21,582 nt of DNA, taken from a virus. A program made the position numbers and the translations under genes. A model generated the notes under the pieces. That model saw only the letters and a program-made list of their open reading frames with translations. It ran no database searches and had not been told where the DNA came from. The stretch spans positions 1-21,582 of the IMG/VR virus record IMGVR_UViG_3300007609_001476. One strand, given 5' to 3'. Of this stretch, positions 1-5,802 are shown piece by piece (the first letter of the stretch is position 1; each line of letters opens with the position of its first letter).

Positions 1-126
1 GTAGAACCAAATACCCGCTCTAGTGTCCTTAAGATAGGCCAATGCAACGGCACCGATTATAGAACCACCAATGGCGGTCCAAATCCAAAGGGTATCGCTG
101 AACATTCTGTCTATCATTTCTAACAT
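1..126 (-). CDS. Small membrane protein, N-terminal part only (holin candidate)
   Basis: This frame opens with ATG at 126-124 and runs off the left edge, so only the first 42 residues are seen. They begin MLEMIDRMFSDTLWIWTAIG and continue through a hydrophobic stretch at about residues 13-32 (WIWTAIGGSIIGAVALAY), then a charged KDTR turn and the start of a second hydrophobic run. One clear membrane segment is visible and a second may follow. It is the last visible gene of a lysis module (endolysin, i-spanin, o-spanin), where a holin would be expected, so a holin role is inferred from size, topology and position only. A strong Shine-Dalgarno (AGGAGGG) lies in a hairpin that includes the start codon, and a late promoter motif lies just upstream. 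Another small phage membrane protein is equally possible. Confidence 0.7.
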   Translation of the reverse strand, partial: MLEMIDRMFSDTLWIWTAIGGSIIGAVALAYLKDTRAGIWFY

Positions 127-144
127 AGTAGCCCTCCTACTATG
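124..144 (-). promoter_or_regulatory. Hairpin holding the Shine-Dalgarno and start codon of the holin candidate
   Basis: A perfect 8-bp inverted repeat, CATAGTAG / CTACTATG, encloses a 5-nt loop. In the minus-strand mRNA the loop is GAGGG, the core of the Shine-Dalgarno, and the last three bases of the 3' arm are the AUG start codon. The folded form should block ribosome access. By analogy with the T4 lysozyme gene e, this could silence read-through transcripts while leaving late transcripts translatable. Confidence 0.7.
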
Positions 145-146
145 TT

Positions 147-154
147 TATTTATT
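147..154 (-). promoter_or_regulatory. T4-type late promoter motif (AATAAATA)
   Basis: On the minus strand the sequence is AATAAATA, one mismatch from the T4 late consensus TATAAATA. With T4 geometry, transcription would start near 141, inside the 5' arm of the following hairpin. The element overlaps the stop codon of the o-spanin gene. The motif is seen directly; the start point is inferred. Confidence 0.55.
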
Positions 155-572
155 GTTCTAGGGGAGTTTCCGAGACCACAGTGTCATCTGCATTAGGATC
201 CACAGCATCTTCATAATAAACAATGATCTGTGTTTGTTGATTTATATAACGACGAAGATCCGCTATATTGAGTGCCAAGTTTTCGTAGTCTTTCATTGAT
301 AGAGCAACAAATGCTACTTCGCCGTGCCGATCTTTGAACTCTGACAAGAAGTCATCAAGAATGCGTTCATTAACTACATATACCCTTACATCATTGAGCT
401 GGACTGGCTTGGGTCGGCTCACTGTCGGTACTGTTGTCTTCTCCACCTTGGTTACCACTTTGATCTCCGGTTCTGGTTTGCTCACTAGGCTGCAACCAGT
501 TAGGTAGAGGACGGTTAGGATCACCGCCAGTATCTTCAATGATGCCGCGCCAAAGTTTTGCTGTAGCGCCAT
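150..572 (-). CDS. Outer-membrane spanin (Rz1-like lipoprotein)
   Basis: A 140-aa lipoprotein. Residues 12-23 are hydrophobic and lead into a lipobox LTGC, with the lipidated cysteine at about residue 27, so the mature protein is about 114 aa and anchored in the outer membrane. A proline- and lysine-rich linker (about 33-58) follows, then a folded-looking periplasmic domain. The gene starts inside the i-spanin gene in another frame and the two share 182 nt, the usual signature of Rz/Rz1-type spanins, which join inner and outer membranes and fuse them at the end of lysis. An AAGGAA Shine-Dalgarno precedes the ATG. It is longer than lambda Rz1, so the C-terminal domain may add a further contact. 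The role is inferred from architecture, not from sequence identity. Confidence 0.8.
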   Translation of the reverse strand: MALQQNFGAASLKILAVILTVLYLTGCSLVSKPEPEIKVVTKVEKTTVPTVSRPKPVQLNDVRVYVVNERILDDFLSEFKDRHGEVAFVALSMKDYENLALNIADLRRYINQQTQIIVYYEDAVDPNADDTVVSETPLEQ

Positions 573-897
573 TCATCTTTCCTTCTAATTGTTCTGCATC
601 TCGTAATGCATCTTGAACAAGGTCTAGTCTGTTCAATTTACTTTGAAGCTCGTCACCGTAGGCTTCTGCAGCCTGTAGGTCTGCTTGTAATTGTTGATTT
701 AATTCTTGGAATTTAGCCATATCTTCCTGAAGCATTTCGATACTTGCTTCGCTTATTTCGACGGCTGTTTCTAGTTTGGCATTGTTTTCACGTAGGGTTG
801 CGATTGTTGCCTGTGTGCTGTCATAGTAATACTTGGCACCGTATGCAAAAGTGCCAAGTACTCCTACTATGATTAAAACAGCATAGACTTTAAGCAT
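391..897 (-). CDS. Inner-membrane spanin (Rz-like)
   Basis: A 168-aa protein with an N-terminal membrane segment (about residues 4-20, VYAVLIIVGVLGTFAYGA), followed by a long heptad-like coiled coil (about 25-105) rich in Glu, Gln and Leu. The tail, from about residue 120, is low-complexity and rich in Gly, Gln, Ser, Thr and Asp. This is the typical layout of an i-spanin (type II membrane topology, periplasmic coiled coil). The start overlaps the end of the endolysin gene by 8 nt, and a TAGGAA sequence just before the ATG can act as ribosome binding site. The o-spanin gene begins inside it out of frame. The C-terminal low-complexity part is encoded by the same DNA as the lipoprotein signal and linker of the o-spanin, which probably explains its odd composition. 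Confidence 0.8.
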   Translation of the reverse strand: MLKVYAVLIIVGVLGTFAYGAKYYYDSTQATIATLRENNAKLETAVEISEASIEMLQEDMAKFQELNQQLQADLQAAEAYGDELQSKLNRLDLVQDALRDAEQLEGKMNGATAKLWRGIIEDTGGDPNRPLPNWLQPSEQTRTGDQSGNQGGEDNSTDSEPTQASPAQ

Positions 898-1354
898 TAA
901 TTCCTACAGAGTATTCTGTCTTGCCGTCGATACGAGTCGCTGTTAGGCATTCGCCGCGATTATCGCCGTCTGCTAGATAAGATACATGGACCCAACCCGA
1001 ATCTGGGATCCCAGGAGTGTAAAATTCCAGGATTAACTGATCGAATTCTAGGTTATCACGAATCCACTCAGCAAGTTCTGCATTAGGAACTCCTGGCACT
1101 TCGATATCAGCCGCTTCGCCTTTGCAGTGCTGTGAACGTGAACTACCACCTACGGCTTCGTTTAGCTCTGGTGAACGATATCCTGAATTGATCACAGTAG
1201 GACCAAAGTGATCACGAACTTTCTGTACCACGTTTTCGAATAATGCCACCGCTGCATCTAGATGCTCGCCTTGTGGTGTGTTATCTATACCTCTACGCTC
1301 TGCTGTTTGGCTTTTTGTAAATTCAGCCATTGTAAAATTTTCTGATAAACGCAT
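890..1354 (-). CDS. Peptidoglycan peptidase, M15 family (endolysin)
   Basis: A 154-aa protein with the hallmarks of zinc D-Ala-D-Ala / L-Ala-D-Glu peptidases of the M15 group: GYRSPELN at about 58-65, the SxHxxGxAxD zinc motif at 74-83 (His76, Asp83), and a second histidine in GWVHVSY (His123). These residues predict zinc binding and cleavage of cell-wall peptide cross-links. There is no signal peptide or signal-anchor segment, so it should need a holin to reach the periplasm. The start is supported by an AAGGGGGA Shine-Dalgarno and overlaps the preceding stop as TAATG. It heads the endolysin / i-spanin / o-spanin / holin-candidate series. A weak late-like motif (AATAAATG, 1390-1397) lies inside the upstream gene and might serve it. 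Confidence 0.88.
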   Translation of the reverse strand: MRLSENFTMAEFTKSQTAERRGIDNTPQGEHLDAAVALFENVVQKVRDHFGPTVINSGYRSPELNEAVGGSSRSQHCKGEAADIEVPGVPNAELAEWIRDNLEFDQLILEFYTPGIPDSGWVHVSYLADGDNRGECLTATRIDGKTEYSVGINA

Positions 1355-2103
1355 TATATCCCCCTTTTAACAAGTTTTGCGTTGTTCCCATTTATTAATA
1401 GGAATTTATCACCATATTTAGTAATATCGTAATCACCTAAGACCTTGGTCAACCAAAAAACCTCTGCTGTGCTTTCACTATTCTCAGTGATAGGCTCGTT
1501 GATATTAGATATCAATTTTTCTTTTTCGCCTTCGTCTATTACTTCTAGGTTTATCTTATTCCCAAAAGGTCTTACAATACTTAGCAGGTTCCCGTCAATT
1601 TCTAGGTGATCCATGAAGGTTTTGGAGAAAAATGATTCTGCTTCCTTAATTTTGGTTTCATTAAGCATAGAGTAATACTGCATCGAATTTTGTGGTACTA
1701 GATTTTCTAGTGTTTCTCTTGATACAGGCCTTTGTGTTTTGTCCTTGTAGTATACGAAATCGAAATTATCTATTTCCGTAAGTTGCTTTATGCCGTACAT
1801 CATATCGCAAATTTGTTCTGCAAGATTTGTTGTTCTTTCGATTTCAACGAATATACTATATTCACCTCTTGAATTTTCGCCAGCACTGATATCAGCATCA
1901 AGTACAAAATCATATGATTTTTCAATAAACTCCATTAAGTCTTTGGCGGGCGATCTATCTTTGGCCTGCATAGTAACAACACATACATCAGAATCTTCAC
2001 CCATTTTACTTTTAAATGTGTCAATTTGTAATTTTGGATATATTAAATCTTTTAGATCCGACTTTCGTAGACCTTCGTTTACTTGCTTATAGGCCAAGAT
2101 CAT
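1354..2103 (-). CDS. Hypothetical protein, 249 aa
   Basis: No family is recognised. The protein is soluble-looking and mixed alpha/beta, with no signal peptide, membrane segment or metal motif. It has many charged residues and a central stretch around residues 90-115 (aromatic FDFVYYKD) that could be a folded core. It overlaps the upstream gene by 17 nt and meets the endolysin gene at a TAATG junction, so it is probably co-transcribed with its neighbours from the late promoter at 2637-2644. That placement suggests a late function such as a virion or assembly protein, but this is an inference from context only. The reading frame is long and open, and the shadow frame on the other strand (1790-2092) is much shorter. 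Confidence 0.75.
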   Translation of the reverse strand: MILAYKQVNEGLRKSDLKDLIYPKLQIDTFKSKMGEDSDVCVVTMQAKDRSPAKDLMEFIEKSYDFVLDADISAGENSRGEYSIFVEIERTTNLAEQICDMMYGIKQLTEIDNFDFVYYKDKTQRPVSRETLENLVPQNSMQYYSMLNETKIKEAESFFSKTFMDHLEIDGNLLSIVRPFGNKINLEVIDEGEKEKLISNINEPITENSESTAEVFWLTKVLGDYDITKYGDKFLLINGNNAKLVKRGI

Positions 2104-2620
2104 TTTCCTCTGTATCTGCGTCTGCTGCTTCTAATTCTGGTTGCTGTATAGGAGCTTTAACAGGAACTTGATTTACAATGTCTTCAATTTTGTTTCTGTC
2201 AAGTTCTGTGTATCCTGTCTCTACGGTTGCAATTAATTTTTTAGGCATTGTTATTTTCACCATCCATACTGGATAGTAATCTATTTTTCCTTTTTTTGTA
2301 CCAGGACGGATATCTTCTGGCTTTTTTATTTGTCTCACTTTAGCAACATAATCTTCTGCCCATTCGACTTTGCATCCATAATTGATTAATTTTATGCCTC
2401 CTTTCGGATCAGGCATATGTTCTTTCGGCCACATGAATGTGCATGAAATAAAATATCTAGTTTCTTTAGGTCCTTCTACTAATTCTCCATCAATCCAGTT
2501 ATCGTAAACATAAACATCGAGCTCATCAATTACCCTTTCAAAATCTTTTAAGATATTGAGGCTGTTATTTGAATCATAGATTTGTTGTACGTTTTGGATT
2601 ATGTCTTTAATATCTGCCAT
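2087..2620 (-). CDS. Hypothetical protein, 177 aa
   Basis: No function is assigned. The N-terminal half has a run of aromatic residues (DVYVYDNWIDGELVEGP at about 34-50, then CTFMWPKEHMPDPKGG), and the middle has PGTKKGK followed by PVWMVKITMPKK. The last 25 residues are acidic (Asp/Glu-rich tail). I have the impression that the family is common in marine T4-like phages, but this cannot be verified here. It is the first gene after a good late promoter motif. A GAGGAA Shine-Dalgarno lies 5 nt before the ATG, giving a predicted leader of only about 11 nt. Late expression and a virion-related role are plausible but unproven. Confidence 0.75.
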   Translation of the reverse strand: MADIKDIIQNVQQIYDSNNSLNILKDFERVIDELDVYVYDNWIDGELVEGPKETRYFISCTFMWPKEHMPDPKGGIKLINYGCKVEWAEDYVAKVRQIKKPEDIRPGTKKGKIDYYPVWMVKITMPKKLIATVETGYTELDRNKIEDIVNQVPVKAPIQQPELEAADADTEENDLGL

Positions 2621-2636
2621 GGTTTTTCCTCAATAG

Positions 2637-2644
2637 TATTTATC
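2637..2644 (-). promoter_or_regulatory. T4-type late promoter motif (GATAAATA)
   Basis: On the minus strand GATAAATACTATT occurs 17 nt upstream of the 2620 start codon. GATAAATA differs from the T4 late consensus at one position. The same 8-mer recurs at 7319-7326 and 20085-20092, each in front of a gene on this strand. With T4 spacing, transcription would begin near 2631, at the first base of the Shine-Dalgarno. Confidence 0.6.
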
Positions 2645-2663
2645 GAAATCTTTTATCACGTAC

Positions 2664-2669
2664 TATAAT
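2664..2669 (+). promoter_or_regulatory. phoH: Candidate sigma-70 -10 box for phoH (TATAAT)
   Basis: A perfect TATAAT lies in the divergent intergenic region, about 93 nt before the phoH start. No good -35 (TTGACA) is visible at the right spacing, no MotA-type middle box was found, and the -10 is not of the extended TGn type. It may be an early promoter with a weak or activator-assisted -35. Confidence is moderate because TATAAT is common in A+T-rich DNA. Confidence 0.4.
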
Positions 2670-2696
2670 TAGTGTTTTCTCAAGTTAAATACTTTT

Positions 2697-2736
2697 GTGT
2701 TCGGGTTCGAACACTTGCAAGTAGGTCGAACTCGAC
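2697..2736 (+). repeat. Three consecutive inverted repeats in the phoH leader
   Basis: There are three perfect inverted repeats in a row. GTGTTCG/CGAACAC has a GGTT loop at 2697-2714; the palindrome ACTTGCAAGT is at 2713-2722; GTCGA/TCGAC has a 2-nt loop at 2725-2736. The first two share their edge bases and so compete for pairing. They sit between the candidate -10 and the Shine-Dalgarno of phoH, so they lie in its leader RNA or form DNA operator sites. Confidence 0.6.
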
Positions 2737-2761
2737 ACTTCTAAGGAGGACAGACCTTTAT

Positions 2762-3487
2762 ATGAAGCGAAAAAATAAACAGGCTATGATGAGTAATCTT
2801 GCCGAAGATCAAAACGTTATAAACATCTCTCAACACAAATCTAAAAAACGTGTTCAAATTTACCCAAAAAATCTAAACCAAGAGGAGTATTTACTTAAAC
2901 TCAGTGACGATAGTAAGTATATTGTATTTGCTACTGGTCCTGCAGGTACAGGTAAAACAATGATCGCGGTTCAGTGGGCTATAAACGAGCTTAAGGACGG
3001 AGATGTTGATAGAATCGTCGTTACAAGACCCGCAGTTAGCGTCGATGAACAACACGGATTCTTACCTGGAGATTTAAATCAAAAGATGGAACCGTGGACT
3101 AAACCAATATTTGATGTATTCGCTGAAAATTACAATGCCAAGGAAATTGAAAAAATGGTTCAAGAGGAGGTGATTGAAACGAGCCCTCTGGCATACATGC
3201 GAGGAAGAACATTCAAAAATGCGATTGTTATCGCTGATGAAATGCAGAATGCCACACCTAGTCAGATGAAAATGTTATTAACTAGACTAGGTGAAGGGTC
3301 AAAGATGGTCGTGACCGGTGATCTACAGCAGGCCGATCGTCCAAGTAACAATGGTCTCTTAGAGTTTTTACAGTTGTATAACAACTTTGATAATCACCGC
3401 TATGTAGATATTTGTCACTTTACGGTGAGTGACATAGAACGGCATAAGGCTGTTAAAGAAATCCTAGCTATTTACGGAGAGGAGTAA
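2762..3487 (+). CDS. phoH: PhoH-like P-loop ATPase
   Basis: A 241-aa PhoH-family protein. Walker A GPAGTGKT is at residues 59-66, Walker B with IADEMQN at about 154-162, and the family-typical TRPAVSVDEQHGFLPGD follows Walker A. The start at 2762 is preferred over an in-frame ATG at 2672: AAGGAGG at 2743-2749 precedes it, and the upstream 30 codons run through the leader with its inverted repeats and do not resemble PhoH. The spacer is 12 nt, slightly long. PhoH ATPases are widespread in marine phages; the bacterial protein is linked to phosphate starvation and RNA metabolism, but its phage role is not settled. It is the only plus-strand gene in the left 20 kb and ends at a strong terminator. 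Confidence 0.95.
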   Translation: MKRKNKQAMMSNLAEDQNVINISQHKSKKRVQIYPKNLNQEEYLLKLSDDSKYIVFATGPAGTGKTMIAVQWAINELKDGDVDRIVVTRPAVSVDEQHGFLPGDLNQKMEPWTKPIFDVFAENYNAKEIEKMVQEEVIETSPLAYMRGRTFKNAIVIADEMQNATPSQMKMLLTRLGEGSKMVVTGDLQQADRPSNNGLLEFLQLYNNFDNHRYVDICHFTVSDIERHKAVKEILAIYGEE

Positions 3488-3490
3488 ACA

Positions 3491-3526
3491 AGTAAGGGGA
3501 CATTGTCCCCTTACTATTATTTTATT
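3491..3526 (+). terminator. Rho-independent terminator, phoH / ferredoxin convergent junction
   Basis: An 11-bp perfect stem AGTAAGGGGAC / GTCCCCTTACT with an ATT loop starts 4 nt after the phoH stop and is followed by the T-rich ATTATTTTATT. It should end phoH transcription. The T-rich part overlaps the last codons of the ferredoxin gene. From the minus strand the same hairpin is followed by a weaker T tract, so it may act in both directions. Confidence 0.9.
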
Positions 3527-3848
3527 GGCCTGGATTTTTACTAAACAGGTGTATTTTATTTTCTATGGCTGAATACTTTTCATGTTCCGGCATAGGATCT
3601 TTTTCGTCTGCGATATTAGGCCATTCTTTGGAAAAGTATAGATTGTGCTGATACCACATATCTTCTACATAGTTAGTTGCATAGATAGCATCTTCTGGAC
3701 ATTCAGGTTCGCATACTCCACAATCAATGCATTCCTCCGGATTGATTACCAGCATGTTTTCACCTTCGTAAAAGCAGTCCACCGGGCAGACGGTAACGCA
3801 GGTAGTGTGTTTACACATAATACATTTATCATCAACTACGTAAGCCAT
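3522..3848 (-). CDS. 7Fe ferredoxin (FdxA type, 3Fe-4S + 4Fe-4S)
   Basis: A 108-aa protein with the complete cysteine pattern of bacterial FdxA-type seven-iron ferredoxins: Cys9, Cys12, Cys17, Cys21 and Cys25 in the first half (CxxCxxxxCxxxCPxxC), and Cys40, Cys43, Cys46 and Cys50 in [12 protein letters not shown]. The C-terminal part keeps the family feature of an aromatic/acidic extension with WPNI and KDP. Length and spacing match the Azotobacter-type protein, so it should fold and carry electrons. It differs from the plant-type 2Fe-2S ferredoxins known in cyanophages. The start overlaps the clamp-loader stop as TAATG, with GGGAG before it, so translation is probably coupled. Its partner could be a host reductase or a phage redox enzyme outside the window. 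Confidence 0.93.
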   Translation of the reverse strand: MAYVVDDKCIMCKHTTCVTVCPVDCFYEGENMLVINPEECIDCGVCEPECPEDAIYATNYVEDMWYQHNLYFSKEWPNIADEKDPMPEHEKYSAIENKIHLFSKNPGQ

Positions 3849-4762
3849 TATAATCTCCCAAGTTTAATAAGTGTTGCCGCAAGATTGATTTCTGGATCTG
3901 CGACCAGCGTATGGTCAACCAATCCCTGTTTGATAATCAACACAGCTCTGTCTTGATTTTCATCCTCGCCAAAAATTTCAAGATTATCATACAACCAGCG
4001 ATACACTTCTTCCATTTCTTCTGCCCTGATCTTACCACATAGCAGTTTACGAGCTTCTTGTATTTTACCTGCTTTGAATAAATCGACCATGTCGAACTTC
4101 CAATCAGCTTCGCCTTCGTCGCCTTTATTAGGTGCATGCAATTCATTGCTATGTACGTTCTGTTGTACCATATTAATTGCTTTACGCAAATCCGGGTATG
4201 CAACTTTTACATAGCTATCTAGTGTATCTAGATCAAATGCAATTTCTTCTTCTACAAGAATAGTTGCAATCCTGGCTGTAAACTCTGTTTGATCAATTCT
4301 TTCAATATGAAAACCTTGACACCGACTGTGAATAGCAGGAATAATTCTGTTTGGGTAATTACAAGTAAGGATGAATCGAGAAGTGCTATGATATTCCTCC
4401 ATTACACCACGCAATGCTGCCTGTGCGTTTGGAGATAAGTAATCAGCCTCGTCTAACAATACTACTTTAAACGGACCAAATGGAATCATTTGTACAAAAT
4501 TAGTAATTTTATCGCGAACATCTTCTACAGAGTTTGTGCGACTTGCATTTATTTCTAAAACATCAAACTCTTCAATACCTAGCTCGTTGATTAATACTTT
4601 TGCCATGGTTGTTTTACCGATACCGGCAGACCCGCTGAACAATAAGTGCGGAATACTTTGATCTGAAACCCATGTCTCAATTTGTTTACGTTGAGCATCA
4701 TCTTTAAAAACATACTCAGCTGTTGTTTTTGGTCTGTATTTTTCTACCCAAAGATCTTTCAT
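3848..4762 (-). CDS. 44: Sliding-clamp loader ATPase subunit (T4 gp44-like)
   Basis: A 304-aa AAA+ protein close in size to T4 gp44. It has the RFC/gp44 N-terminus WVEKYRPKT at about 5-13, Walker A GSAGIGKT at 44-51, Walker B VVLLDEAD at about 100-107, a sensor-1 region [11 protein letters not shown], and the SRC motif in HSRCQGFHI that provides the arginine finger. It should load the phage sliding clamp (gp45) on DNA and so support replication and, in T4-like phages, late transcription. The start overlaps the MazG-like stop as ATGA. In T4 the partner gp62 gene follows gene 44; here that place is taken by a ferredoxin gene and no gp62-like frame is visible in the window. Confidence 0.95.
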   Translation of the reverse strand: MKDLWVEKYRPKTTAEYVFKDDAQRKQIETWVSDQSIPHLLFSGSAGIGKTTMAKVLINELGIEEFDVLEINASRTNSVEDVRDKITNFVQMIPFGPFKVVLLDEADYLSPNAQAALRGVMEEYHSTSRFILTCNYPNRIIPAIHSRCQGFHIERIDQTEFTARIATILVEEEIAFDLDTLDSYVKVAYPDLRKAINMVQQNVHSNELHAPNKGDEGEADWKFDMVDLFKAGKIQEARKLLCGKIRAEEMEEVYRWLYDNLEIFGEDENQDRAVLIIKQGLVDHTLVADPEINLAATLIKLGRL

Positions 4763-5142
4763 TTCGGATCATTTTCCTTATAAACGTAGTCGGATAATAC
4801 AGGAGCAGTCCACCCTTCTGGCTTTAATACTTTACCGTCTTCACGTTTGCGAACTTTGCCCGTGTCTGGATCAATTTTTGCAAAGTTAGTACGCATTACT
4901 TCCTTCCAGGCTCCCTCCATGTCTGCGCCTATGCTATGCCCTGCGCCGATTGTGACAACCAGAATATCAATGAGAGCATCTAATACTTCAATTTCATCTT
5001 GTTGATCGATTGCTTCCATTAGTTCATTCATTTCTTCAACGATAAGTTTAACGTACATTCCTGCCTGTTCTGGATTGGGAATGCCAACAGTTTGATCACA
5101 AGCAGTCATAAAATCGGATTGATCCTTAAACGGATTAGACAT
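4759..5142 (-). CDS. MazG-like nucleotide pyrophosphohydrolase
   Basis: A 127-aa protein with the all-alpha NTP-PPase signature: EEMNELMEA (Glu36, Glu37, Glu40) and, 15 residues on, EVLDALIDILV (Glu52, Asp55, Asp59), matching the EExxE...ExxD magnesium-binding arrangement. These enzymes hydrolyse nucleoside triphosphates or related nucleotides to monophosphates. Phage versions have been proposed to act on dNTPs or on (p)ppGpp signalling, but the substrate here is unknown. The GxV/PEGW region near the C-terminus resembles phage relatives. It overlaps the clamp loader start by 4 nt and has an AAGGAG Shine-Dalgarno, so it belongs to the replication/metabolism cluster. It could equally be a phosphoribosyl-ATP pyrophosphatase-like housecleaning enzyme. 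Confidence 0.85.
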   Translation of the reverse strand: MSNPFKDQSDFMTACDQTVGIPNPEQAGMYVKLIVEEMNELMEAIDQQDEIEVLDALIDILVVTIGAGHSIGADMEGAWKEVMRTNFAKIDPDTGKVRKREDGKVLKPEGWTAPVLSDYVYKENDPK

Positions 5143-5151
5143 ATAGTCTCC

Positions 5152-5391
5152 TTATTTCTTTAGATAATTGATTATAGTTTCTTTTTCAAGATCTATCAAC
5201 CATTCTTTTTCCCCAGCGAAGTCAGGACAAGAATTTAATTGCTGGTCTATAAAAAATTTTAGTTCGTATAGTTCTTTTTTCAGCTCAAAGGAAGTAAAGC
5301 CCTCATTGTAAGGGCTTTTGCATTCTAATGCTATCCGGTCTATCTGCCGTTTAATATCGCTTATATTCCAGGATTTCTTTTTGAGATACAT
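5152..5391 (-). CDS. Hypothetical protein, 79 aa
   Basis: Function unknown. A small, highly helical protein with several Glu/Lys pairs and aromatic residues (ELYELKFFIDQQLN, then EKEWLIDLEKE). There is no membrane segment or cysteine pair. The start overlaps the co-chaperonin stop as TAATG and has no clear Shine-Dalgarno, so translation is probably coupled to the gene before it. Codons about 25-32 lie in an 8-bp hairpin (5296-5318). The context is the replication/chaperone cluster. Confidence 0.7.
   Translation of the reverse strand: MYLKKKSWNISDIKRQIDRIALECKSPYNEGFTSFELKKELYELKFFIDQQLNSCPDFAGEKEWLIDLEKETIINYLKK
5296..5318. repeat. Intragenic inverted repeat
   Basis: A perfect 8-bp stem AAAGCCCT / AGGGCTTT with a 7-nt loop lies inside the 79-aa gene. 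Read on the plus strand it is followed by TTTT-like bases and resembles a short terminator for antisense transcription. On the minus strand it would fold in the coding mRNA. Confidence 0.45.
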
Positions 5392-5792
5392 TAATTGTCC
5401 ATAAACAAACCAGGATCAACGTCGAAACCTTGTCCATCGTTGTATTCTTGTCCGATATAACTTGTATTCGGTTCTCCTTCACCATTCCAAATACCTAAAA
5501 TGCCTTGAGGATCGACTTTTTGTATTTCAAACTCTCCATCTCCGCTATCTACTTTTATCTTGCGTGTCCATCTTCCGTGCTCTACAAGGATCCAATCGTC
5601 TTTTTTAACCATTGTTTGGGCAGGACCTACAGAATAAACTTTGCCCCACCTGGGTTTAACACCTCTGGTTTTTCCATTATCTTCTGCAATAATAATACCA
5701 GAAGCGGTTTTCATCTCGCCGAAGTACATATCGGCCACTAAGATATCGTCTCCCTTGGCTTTAATTTCGCCTTGGATTGTGTAAACTGACAT
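5391..5792 (-). CDS. GroES-like co-chaperonin (T4 gp31 analogue)
   Basis: A 133-aa protein with the Cpn10 layout: an N-terminal beta strand with KAKGDDILV, a mobile-loop-like stretch EMKTASGIIIAEDNGKT (about 26-42) flanking a short GII hydrophobic motif, then GKVYSVGP and DDWILVEHGRW, the conserved beta-barrel part. It should cap host GroEL; T4 gp31 is needed for folding of major capsid protein gp23, and a similar job is likely here. It is longer than GroES (97 aa) and gp31 (111 aa), with an extra Gly/Asp-rich C-terminal tail (about 85-133). It has an AAAGGAG Shine-Dalgarno and overlaps the next gene. Identity is by motif and order of strands; overall similarity to either family is low. Confidence 0.8.
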   Translation of the reverse strand: MSVYTIQGEIKAKGDDILVADMYFGEMKTASGIIIAEDNGKTRGVKPRWGKVYSVGPAQTMVKKDDWILVEHGRWTRKIKVDSGDGEFEIQKVDPQGILGIWNGEGEPNTSYIGQEYNDGQGFDVDPGLFMDN

Positions 5793-5802
5793 TTATTCTC
5801 CT

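Noticed and set aside
22-33. 12-mer AGTGTCCTTAAG repeated at 20611-20622 as a possible attachment site or terminal repeat
   Set aside because: Several chance 12-mer matches are expected in a window of this size, and one copy lies in a coding sequence.
1390-1397. AATAAATG as a late promoter for the endolysin gene
   Set aside because: It has two mismatches to the consensus and lies in A+T-rich coding DNA; too weak to call as a feature.
1790-2092. 100-codon plus-strand open frame opposite the 249-aa gene
   Set aside because: No ribosome binding site, no recognisable protein pattern, and fully inside a longer well-placed gene; a shadow frame.
2697-2725. T-arm-like GGTTCGAAC in the phoH leader, suggesting a tRNA
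   Set aside because: There is no matching acceptor, D or anticodon arm around it; it is explained by the 7-bp inverted repeat.
2672-2761. Upstream in-frame start for phoH at 2672
   Set aside because: The extra 30 codons run through the structured leader, are not PhoH-like and have no ribosome binding site; 2762 has AAGGAGG.
3937-4203. 88-codon minus-strand frame inside the clamp loader gene
   Set aside because: It lies in another frame of a confidently identified gene and its product has no protein-like pattern.
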